DNA of 20,135 nucleotides, taken from a virus. The translations under genes were made by a program, and so were the position numbers. The notes under the pieces were generated by a model, which saw only the letters and a program-made list of their open reading frames with translations, was not told the DNA's origin and made no database searches. Shown piece after piece: positions 6,439-12,090 of this stretch (position 1 is the stretch's first letter; every line of letters begins with the position of its first letter). The DNA is taken from IMG/VR virus record IMGVR_UViG_3300035698_000684, positions 1 through 20,135 of that record; one strand, 5' to 3'.

Positions 6439-7707
6439 ATGGCTAATAATGTAGCAAGTAATTTTACAGAAAAACTAATGCGTAAGGCAATGCCTTACTT
6501 TGAATCACAGCGCGTTCTATCTAAAAACGTGAACACTCAATATGTTGAAGGCGAGTTTGGCCGAGACAGTGGCGACTTTGTATCTGTCACACGTCCACTT
6601 GACCATGCAGCAATCGAAACATCTGACGGTGATTTATCATCTTCTACCACCTCACCAATTATCGCTGGTAAAGCTAAAGCGACCGTCCAAGATTACATCA
6701 CTGTATACATGGATATCAAAGAAGCTAACCAAGCACTAGAATATGCAGACCAAAACCGTTTAACCGAAATCCCAGCAATGAACCGCTTGGTAACTCGCTT
6801 AGAAACTAATTTCGCTAAGTTCGCAATGAAAAACACTTCTTTGCTTGCTGGTACAGTTGGCACAGCCGTTTCAACTTGGGGCCATGTAGCAGGCGCAGCA
6901 GCAGTTGCACGCTCTACCGGTATACCTACTGATAAGCTTTGTTGTTTCCTAAACCCTTATGCTGAAGTGGCATTGGCAGACCAGCAACGTGGCCTAGGTG
7001 TCAACCCTCAAGCTGGCGACGCTAACGCAATGGCAACTATCAAAGAGAACTTTGCTGGTATGAAGGTTATGACCGCAACGACTCTTGGCTCGTACACCAC
7101 CGGCACAGGCGCAGATAGAGCGGGTACATTGTCAGGCACTCCAACTGCAACTTACTTAGCAGCTAAAGATAGTATGACTCAGACCATCTCTGTTACAGCT
7201 TTCCAAGCTAATTTAGTTGTTGCAGCAGGCGAAACCATTACGGTTACAGGTCGTAACAGACTTAATCTATCTACTCGTGAACAGTTCCTAGACGCAGCAG
7301 GCGCCGCAGTATTGTTTAGTGGTACGGTTACTGAGACTGTCACATTGAACGGCTCTGGTGCAGGTGACTTGGTTATTACTGGCCCTGGTATCTTTGAGTC
7401 AGGTGGGGCTTATAACACTGTTGCTTCAGCATTAACCACTGGTGATATCGTTACATTAGGCGGCGCGGCTACTACAGTCATTCAGCCTAACTTGTTCTGG
7501 CATAAAGATGCATTCACAATCGCATCAGTACCAATGGAACGTCTAAGCGCTCAAGATACATTCTTTAAAACGAAGGATGGCTTGCAGGTTCGATGCTCAC
7601 AAGGTTCTGATATCATTGCTAACAAGCAGATTATCAGGTTTGATATTCGCCCAGCGTTCGGTGTAATGAACCCGTTCTTTGCTGGTAAAGTGTTCGGCAC
7701 AGCTTAG
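6439..7707 (+). CDS. major capsid (coat) protein, P22 gp5-like
   Basis: 422-residue coat protein of the HK97 fold, P22 type. Length (P22 gp5 is 430), position after the scaffold, an opening with MANNVASNF and MPYFESQRVLSKNV, the HAAIETSDGDL and MDIKEANQALEYADQNR segments, and the late NLFWHKDAFTIASVPM strand (about 350-365) fit the P22 coat family. Residues about 215-345 are rich in Thr, Val and Gly with beta-type alternation (AGETITVTG, ETVTLNG), and would correspond to an inserted I-domain-like module. AGGAG lies 9 bases upstream. A strong terminator follows 18 bases after the stop, which suits a highly expressed gene. Confidence 0.9.
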   Translation: MANNVASNFTEKLMRKAMPYFESQRVLSKNVNTQYVEGEFGRDSGDFVSVTRPLDHAAIETSDGDLSSSTTSPIIAGKAKATVQDYITVYMDIKEANQALEYADQNRLTEIPAMNRLVTRLETNFAKFAMKNTSLLAGTVGTAVSTWGHVAGAAAVARSTGIPTDKLCCFLNPYAEVALADQQRGLGVNPQAGDANAMATIKENFAGMKVMTATTLGSYTTGTGADRAGTLSGTPTATYLAAKDSMTQTISVTAFQANLVVAAGETITVTGRNRLNLSTREQFLDAAGAAVLFSGTVTETVTLNGSGAGDLVITGPGIFESGGAYNTVASALTTGDIVTLGGAATTVIQPNLFWHKDAFTIASVPMERLSAQDTFFKTKDGLQVRCSQGSDIIANKQIIRFDIRPAFGVMNPFFAGKVFGTA

Positions 7708-7725
7708 TGATTAGCTGATATAAAG

Positions 7726-7750
7726 AAGCCCCTTAATCGGGGCTTTTTTT
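7726..7750. terminator. strong intrinsic terminator after coat / left end of island 2
   Basis: AAGCCCC (7726-7732) pairs with GGGGCTT (7739-7745) around loop TTAATC, followed by an uninterrupted T run to 7750. On the minus strand the same hairpin follows the 119-aa gene and is trailed by TTCTTTAT, so it can serve both convergent transcripts. This is the clearest terminator in the window. Confidence 0.9.
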
Positions 7751-7757
7751 GTGGGTG

Positions 7758-8117
7758 TTATTTTATTTCTATGGTTAGGGAGGAGAGGGCGCATCCAACA
7801 TAAAAATTTTGCCTAGTAAATGAATAAAATCTAATTGCTCCGCAAGAGTAAGAGCAATCTACTTGAAACTCACCTTTAGTTTTAATTTGTAAGTAGTCAG
7901 GGCAAGACGCTGCAATTTCAAAAGGAATTCCATCAGAGTTGCAGCCAATAACAAGCATAATCGCATACCCGCTATCATGCTTGTATTTACTCTTCACGAT
8001 AACCACAGAAGAATAATTTGTTTCATGATTCCAGTTTCTATGAGGCAGTTTTTCATAATCACATCTTTTCATACTGTTAAAAGTCATATTCAGTAAACCC
8101 ATTTCTATATCTACCAT
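7758..8117 (-). CDS. hypothetical six-cysteine protein, island 2 (119 aa)
   Basis: 119-residue soluble-looking protein with six Cys (19, 59, 72, 88, 92, 109), a LPHRNWNHETNYSSVVIV segment near residues 24-41 and beta-type stretches later (YAIMLVIG, FYVGCALSSLTIEIK). No signal peptide or membrane span. C88 and C92 form a CxxxC pair that could bind metal or a disulphide, which is not established. I recognise no named family. The start at 8117 is 3 bases after the stop of the neighbouring 48-aa gene, but its ribosome site is weak; internal ATGs at residues 6, 11 and 16 are alternatives. It ends just before the terminator at 7726-7750. Confidence 0.68.
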   Translation of the reverse strand: MVDIEMGLLNMTFNSMKRCDYEKLPHRNWNHETNYSSVVIVKSKYKHDSGYAIMLVIGCNSDGIPFEIAASCPDYLQIKTKGEFQVDCSYSCGAIRFYSFTRQNFYVGCALSSLTIEIK

Positions 8118-8120
8118 TAA

Positions 8121-8267
8121 TTAGCCATTGCCTAACTTCCTTGCGTACAACCCATACAAAGCATCAGCTTCTTTGTAATCAAAATAAGTAAATTGAGTAA
8201 CTTCACCACAATTTACATCAACAACCTTATCCCCTGCTAATGCTCTTTCTAAATTAAACGGTATCAT
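8121..8267 (-). CDS. small hypothetical phage protein, first gene of island 2 (48 aa)
   Basis: 48-residue protein starting MIPFNLERALAGDKVV. This N-terminus is of a kind seen in many short phage proteins of unknown role, an impression from memory rather than a search. The open frame can be read from an ATG at 8303, but that codon is part of the conserved leader hairpin and lacks a ribosome site. The ATG at 8267 has AGGAAG 5 bases upstream, so it is preferred. It is followed after 3 bases by the six-cysteine gene, forming a two-gene unit driven by the divergent element at 8285-8340. Confidence 0.7.
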   Translation of the reverse strand: MIPFNLERALAGDKVVDVNCGEVTQFTYFDYKEADALYGLYARKLGNG

Positions 8268-8272
8268 TTTAA

Positions 8273-8278
8273 CTTCCT
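8273..8278 (-). promoter_or_regulatory. ribosome binding site that fixes the island 2 first start
   Basis: AGGAAG on the minus strand lies 5 bases before the ATG at 8267. It supports a 48-codon gene in place of the 60-codon version starting in the leader hairpin. Confidence 0.65.
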
Positions 8279-8284
8279 TATATA

Positions 8285-8340
8285 ACATAGGCAAAACGCC
8301 CATCTACATAGACCATAGCAAAGGCTTTATAATAAGGCAA
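8285..8340. promoter_or_regulatory. divergent promoter/leader element, copy 2
   Basis: Minus strand: TTGCCT (-35, 8335-8340), 17-bp spacer, TATGGT (-10, 8312-8317) preceded by TGC (extended -10), then the hairpin at 8287-8303. Plus strand: perfect TATAAT (8328-8333) with a weak candidate -35 (TACATA, 8305-8310), facing the 52-aa gene and the tail-accessory genes. It matches copy 1 (5501-5556) at 44 of 56 positions without gaps; the mismatches fall mainly in the hairpin loop and the spacer. Conservation in two otherwise unrelated intergenic regions argues for function. Confidence 0.68.
8287..8303 (-). promoter_or_regulatory. conserved leader hairpin, island 2
   Basis: ATGGGC (8303-8298) pairs with GCCTAT (8292-8287) on the minus strand around a GTTTT loop. 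Stem bases are identical to copy 1 while three of the loop bases differ or shift in type, the pattern expected of a maintained hairpin. It lies just before the AGGAAG ribosome site. Confidence 0.5.
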
Positions 8341-8363
8341 TAAATTATTACCTTGAGATATTT

Positions 8364-8522
8364 ATGTCTGAAACCTTCACTATGTATAAAAAAGACGGCA
8401 CAAAAGTAGAGGTTTCAGAGCCATCTATTACAGCCGCTCTAAAGCTAGGCTGGACTGATACGGCACCAACACAACCAAAGGCTAATAAAAATGTCAAGAA
8501 CCGCTCAAACACTGGTAAGTGA
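8364..8522 (+). CDS. small hypothetical protein upstream of the tail-accessory gene (52 aa)
   Basis: 52-residue protein starting MSETFTMYKKDGTKVEVSEP and continuing ITAALKLGWTDTAP. A short beta-hairpin-like N-terminus is followed by a helix and a Lys/Asn/Pro-rich tail. Proteins of this style (a YKKDGT...V turn then ALxLGW) often lie between coat and head-completion genes in podophages, a remark from general familiarity. It overlaps the next gene by 32 bp. A weak GAG-type ribosome site precedes the ATG. It is the first plus-strand gene after the divergent element, so it would lead that transcript. Confidence 0.65.
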   Translation: MSETFTMYKKDGTKVEVSEPSITAALKLGWTDTAPTQPKANKNVKNRSNTGK

Positions 8523-8949
8523 TATTCTCCAAGAGGTGTTAATTAACGCCGCAGAGCAATCAATCCCAGCGGTTGACTTTCAGACATGTGTTAGATACAT
8601 GAATGACTGGATGGCCGAGCAAGATGCTGATGGTGTTAAACTTGGTTATACAGAGGTTTCAGAGCCTACTGACATTATCACAGTCCCAGCAGGTGCTATC
8701 AACGGCATTAAATGCAATGTAGCCATAGAAATATCTACATCGTATGACGTTATTGTGACCCCTGAACTAGCAGTTAGAGCCAGACGAGGCTTAAGCGTTA
8801 TGATTAAGCTTGGCTCACCTATTCATGGTAGTAAGTACACCTCAAATACTCCTAGAGGCTCGGGTAACTATAACCAGTCCTTTTCAGACTTTAGCTTTTA
8901 CGATGGTTGCTGCGAAGATGATGCTGCAACATGCGAGACTACAACATGA
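8491..8949 (+). CDS. P22 gp4-like tail accessory factor / head-tail adaptor
   Basis: 152-residue protein in the gp4 position, expected to bind the bottom of the portal ring and close the DNA channel before tail addition. It shows the family layout: an N-terminal helix set (TLVSDILQEVLINAAE), a YMNDWMAEQDADGVKLGY segment near residues 36-53, an IITVPAGAINGIKCNVAIEI stretch, the VTPELAVRARRGL helix, and a C-terminal region rich in Ser, Gly and Asn. P22 gp4 has a similar length and the same order (MMAEWYQDGI, then SAVFHNLACRIAP). The stop overlaps the next start as ATGA. Confidence 0.8.
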   Translation: MSRTAQTLVSDILQEVLINAAEQSIPAVDFQTCVRYMNDWMAEQDADGVKLGYTEVSEPTDIITVPAGAINGIKCNVAIEISTSYDVIVTPELAVRARRGLSVMIKLGSPIHGSKYTSNTPRGSGNYNQSFSDFSFYDGCCEDDAATCETTT

Positions 8950-9380
8950 GCTGTAATTCATTAGCCGTTGATATCACATCAGCAGTAAAAACCACCTCCG
9001 TATTGGGTACTGACGTTCTCGCGCTTGTTAGAGAGTCAACGTTATACGGGTTTACATTTACCACTCTGCAAACTGCTTTAGGTGTAACAGGCTCAATTTC
9101 TAGCGTTGGAAGCTCTTCGGGCGTTCAGATATTAAATACGCCATCGACTAACGTTAATAAGGTGCGCTCTATATTGCCATCACAAGGCATCACTGCAACA
9201 GTTGGGTCGTCTGGCAGTATTGAATTAAAGGCAAACTTGGTAAACTCTGGAGTAGCGTCTGATGGCAAGCAGTTGATAGTAGACCCAGCAGCCGAGCAAT
9301 TAAAATTCAAGCGTATTAAAGCTGGGGCTGGCATCACAGTCACAGAGACTGCTGACTCAATCATTATAGCTGTTGCATAA
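8946..9380 (+). CDS. putative fibrous virion protein between gp4-like and gp10-like genes (144 aa)
   Basis: 144-residue protein rich in Ser, Thr, Gly and Val, without Trp and with short beta repeats (SISSVGSSSGVQIL, GITATVGSSGSIEL, GITVTETADSIIIAV). The last strand is of a type common in phage fibre and decoration proteins. It lies inside the head-completion cluster, so a virion role is likely; the exact role is unknown. P22 has no gene between gp4 and gp10. The start at 8946 is preferred over the in-frame ATG at 8931 because it makes an ATGA junction with the preceding stop. The stop overlaps the next start (TAATG). Confidence 0.65.
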   Translation: MSCNSLAVDITSAVKTTSVLGTDVLALVRESTLYGFTFTTLQTALGVTGSISSVGSSSGVQILNTPSTNVNKVRSILPSQGITATVGSSGSIELKANLVNSGVASDGKQLIVDPAAEQLKFKRIKAGAGITVTETADSIIIAVA

Positions 9381-10864
9381 TGGGACAACCCGTACCAGTC
9401 TCATTAGGCGGTGGGTACTATGTATCTGATAGCCTCCCCTTGTCTAATCAGCGGTGTATAAATGTATATGTAGACATCCCGCAGTCTGCCACATTATCCG
9501 AGGCTATATTAAAAGGTACAGCCGGATTGTTAGAGGTAACAACTAGTGGTGTGGTCAATCAAATTAATCGAGGCTCACACGTTAAGAGTGAAGTGCCTTA
9601 TTTTGTAAACGGTGAAACCCTTTATAGGTTGGATAGAGCGGTCGCATCAAGTGGCGTTGAAAGTTTCACAATGTCTGTGATGGGCACTATTCCAGGCACT
9701 TCTAGATGCTCATTTGCTGACAATGGCACCCAGCTAATAATCTTAGACACTTTAGGTAATGGGTACATTGTAAACGAAGCGGCTGGAACGGTATTTCAAA
9801 AGATAACGGATGAAGATTTCACAACCACAAATGGATCGCCTTTGTACGTTGTTTATGTTGATTCATTCTTTGTAGTGACTACTGCCACTAAGAAGATAAT
9901 TAAATCATCAGCTAACGACGGCCTTGCATGGTCGGCTCTAGACTTTACCACAGCATCAGCAGACCCCGATGCAATAGTAGCGCCTATAGTGGTTAAGAAT
10001 AAGCTAACTATAGCAGGCACAGAGACAATTGAAGGGTTTGACAACTTAGGTTTGGCGGGCTTCCCATTCCAGCGTAATGGTTTGTTTGTACAAAAAGGCT
10101 GCTTTGCTCCTGCCTCGCTAGTAAATGTTAACGATGGCTTTATGTTCATTGGTGGCGCAGTAAACGAAAGTCCTGCCGTATGGACGATAAACGGCTCTAC
10201 GCCTCAGAAGATAAGCACAACTTCTATTGACTCGAAGCTACAGACATTTACACGGGCAGAGATAGTTGCATCGTTTGCAATCTCATACGCACAAGCAGGT
10301 GCTTACTTTGTTGAGTTTTCACTACCGTCAATAACGTTTGTTTACGAAATGATTACGCAGACTTGGCATGAAAAAGAAAGTCAAATAATTGACAGTAAAG
10401 GCATAACCGAAGACACACGACATAGAGTTAATAGCTTAGTTACTGCATACGGTCGTATTTTATGCGGTGACTCTCAAGATGGAAGAATAGGCGAATTATC
10501 AACAACGGCTTACACAGAGTACGGCAATCCAATATTAAGAGCGTTTTCACTACAGCCCTTTGCTGATATGGGGACAGCTATATCACTTAACAGCGTCGAG
10601 TTGACTATGGAATCGGGTGTAGGCAATGAAGCGCAGCCTAATCCAGAAATTAGAATGAGCACGTCTGCTAATGGCAAGAACTTTAACGACCCAATACCCA
10701 GAGCCGTGGGCAAGATTGGCGAATATGACATAAGACAGTTTTGGCCAAGGCTAGGAAGGTTCTCACGGTTTGGTATTTTGTTATTTGAATACTCTGACCC
10801 ATGTAAATTTAGAGCGTTAAAGCTAAGAATGAATGTTAAGCAGGGGTCGCAGCGTGGCCGTTAG
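9380..10864 (+). CDS. packaged-DNA stabilisation protein, P22 gp10-like tail hub
   Basis: 494-residue protein matching the P22 gp10 family in length (472 in P22), place and several segments: an opening about a protein's own chromosome end (LSNQRCINVYVD), the middle TIAGTETIEGFDNLG... GLFVQKGCFAPASLVNVNDGF region (about 210-255; compare SLMVQKGIAGTYC in P22), and the final GRFSRFG...FRALKLRMNV strand pair. In P22 this protein joins the gp4 ring to the needle and tailspikes and keeps packaged DNA inside. It begins as TAATG with the upstream stop and ends overlapping the next gene's GTG start by 11 bp. Confidence 0.85.
   Translation: MGQPVPVSLGGGYYVSDSLPLSNQRCINVYVDIPQSATLSEAILKGTAGLLEVTTSGVVNQINRGSHVKSEVPYFVNGETLYRLDRAVASSGVESFTMSVMGTIPGTSRCSFADNGTQLIILDTLGNGYIVNEAAGTVFQKITDEDFTTTNGSPLYVVYVDSFFVVTTATKKIIKSSANDGLAWSALDFTTASADPDAIVAPIVVKNKLTIAGTETIEGFDNLGLAGFPFQRNGLFVQKGCFAPASLVNVNDGFMFIGGAVNESPAVWTINGSTPQKISTTSIDSKLQTFTRAEIVASFAISYAQAGAYFVEFSLPSITFVYEMITQTWHEKESQIIDSKGITEDTRHRVNSLVTAYGRILCGDSQDGRIGELSTTAYTEYGNPILRAFSLQPFADMGTAISLNSVELTMESGVGNEAQPNPEIRMSTSANGKNFNDPIPRAVGKIGEYDIRQFWPRLGRFSRFGILLFEYSDPCKFRALKLRMNVKQGSQRGR
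10842..10846 (+). promoter_or_regulatory. ribosome binding site for a GTG start
   Basis: AGGGG lies 7 bases before GTG 10854, within the end of the gp10-like gene. It selects this GTG over the in-frame ATG at 10833, which has no comparable site. Confidence 0.7.
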
Positions 10865-11114
10865 CACTACACCACCAGACGCAAACCGTCCGATATTAAA
10901 TGAAGACGGCACGATGGATGATGCATTTAGAACTTGGGTAAACACGATCACGCGAGAGTCATTGATAATTGGCACAGGCTCACCGGAAAATGTAATTGAT
11001 GCAGTACAAGGCCGTGAATATATGGACGATAACGGCGCATCTGGTGCGGTTAAATATATTAAACGTGACCCTGATATATCAGGCAATACGGCGCGTGGAT
11101 GGATAGCAATATGA
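10854..11114 (+). CDS. small structural protein in the tail-needle gene slot (86 aa, GTG start)
   Basis: 86-residue protein starting (GTG) MAVSTTPPDANRPI. The middle and end (IIGTGSPENVIDAVQGREYMD...GAVKYIK...GWIAI) follow a short beta pattern that recurs in phage fibre and adaptor proteins: G-SPE-V-A-G-YxD, then YIK, then GW. In P22 the gene between gp10 and gp14 is the 233-residue trimeric needle gp26. This protein is far too short and lacks heptads, so it is not an obvious needle. The GTG start is supported by AGGGG at 10842-10846. The stop overlaps the next ATG as ATGA. Confidence 0.72.
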   Translation: MAVSTTPPDANRPILNEDGTMDDAFRTWVNTITRESLIIGTGSPENVIDAVQGREYMDDNGASGAVKYIKRDPDISGNTARGWIAI

Positions 11115-11548
11115 ATGTCGTTAGAAGCTTTGACGAAAAAGCAATTAGGCAGGTCGTAATGTCAATGATAGATGACGTCATTGAAGATGGTACTAGCCAT
11201 GATTGTTTTTCCGTGAACGCTGATGATGATTGTTGGCTAGAGTTAGAGGATTGCGGCTATATGCACGTATCAGCCTACAACAGGACAACCCTTGATATTC
11301 ACCCATACATTATAAAAGACAAGCGCCACAAGTCGCTAGAGTGCGGCAGGGCTTCACTAGAGTGGGTAGCTGACAATGCGCCCGACATGTACAAAAAGGT
11401 AATTAGCCAAGTGCCAAGCATTTATCCACACATTAAGAAGTACACAGAGCGTTTAGGATTTGAACATGAAGGCACATATAAAAACAGTTTTACTAAAAAC
11501 GGTCAATTGTATGACCTATGGCTATTCGGCCTAATGAGGGCAAGTTAA
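11111..11548 (+). CDS. GNAT-fold protein, P22 gp14-like (DUF2824-type)
   Basis: 145-residue protein with the layout of a small acetyltransferase-like fold: a mixed N-terminal part, a LDIHPYIIKDKRHKSLECGRASLEWV strand-helix pair (about 61-86) where GNATs bind acetyl-CoA, and a C-terminal YPHIKKYTERLGFEHEGTYKN segment (about 105-125), the GNAT motif B. The acetyl-CoA loop (R/Q-x-x-G-x-A) is degenerate, so catalysis is uncertain. P22 gene 14, in the same place, belongs to a GNAT-like family needed for virion morphogenesis. The start at 11111 (ATGA with the previous stop) is preferred over ATG 11099. Confidence 0.7.
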   Translation: MNVVRSFDEKAIRQVVMSMIDDVIEDGTSHDCFSVNADDDCWLELEDCGYMHVSAYNRTTLDIHPYIIKDKRHKSLECGRASLEWVADNAPDMYKKVISQVPSIYPHIKKYTERLGFEHEGTYKNSFTKNGQLYDLWLFGLMRAS

Positions 11549-12090
11549 TGAGTATTATTAAAGATACATTTTTTGGCGGCGCAGAGAAGAAAGCGGCTCA
11601 AGCAACTGAGCGCGGATTAGAGCGGTCTATTGAAGCCATGCGCGTGGGTGCGGATAGGGCTAGGGGTGAGATAATGGATCTCTATCCCGCTGCTGAAGAA
11701 AGTATGAGGCAAGGCTCTCAAGGCGCGCTTGATGTCATGGGTCAATTCCTGCCCCAGCAAGCTAATGTGTTTCAACAAGGCAACATGAATGCCCAAGGAC
11801 AACTTGCAGCCGGATTACCTCAAATACAAAACGCATTAATGGGAGGGGCGGTTGATTATTCACAATTCCAACCTCAACAAATAAACTTTGATCGAGGTGT
11901 ATTTAACCAGCAGTTGCCACAAATGCAAACTAGCCAGCAAGCTTTAAACCCAGAACCCGCGACGCCTCAAGGTGGCGCAATGGGGCCATTTCAAGGATTT
12001 AACGCTAATTCATTCTTAGGTGGCGGGTTTGGCTCTGGCGGCCCGTTTAATGGAAGTACATTCGGGCAAAATATGAGGATTAGACAATGA
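11548..12090 (+). CDS. putative ejection/internal virion protein (gp7-position, 180 aa)
   Basis: 180-residue protein starting MSIIKDTFFGGAEKKAAQ. A basic Ala/Arg-rich helical N-terminal half (ERGLERSIEAMRVGADRARGEI) is followed by a Gln/Pro/Asn/Gly-rich, probably disordered half. It occupies the place of P22 gp7, the first of three proteins ejected with the DNA. GAGGG lies 7 bases upstream of the TAATG start at 11548, which is preferred over the in-frame ATG at 11518. The stop overlaps the next gene's start as ATGA. The assignment rests on position and composition. Confidence 0.68.
   Translation: MSIIKDTFFGGAEKKAAQATERGLERSIEAMRVGADRARGEIMDLYPAAEESMRQGSQGALDVMGQFLPQQANVFQQGNMNAQGQLAAGLPQIQNALMGGAVDYSQFQPQQINFDRGVFNQQLPQMQTSQQALNPEPATPQGGAMGPFQGFNANSFLGGGFGSGGPFNGSTFGQNMRIRQ

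Noticed and set aside
8268-8303. Longer version of the 48-aa island 2 gene starting at 8303
   Set aside because: That ATG is the first base triplet of the conserved leader hairpin and has no ribosome site; AGGAAG supports 8267.
8386-8395. AAAAAAG run as a programmed -1 frameshift site
   Set aside because: The in-frame codons (AAA AAA GAC) do not fit the X-XXY-YYZ register and no extended product would result.
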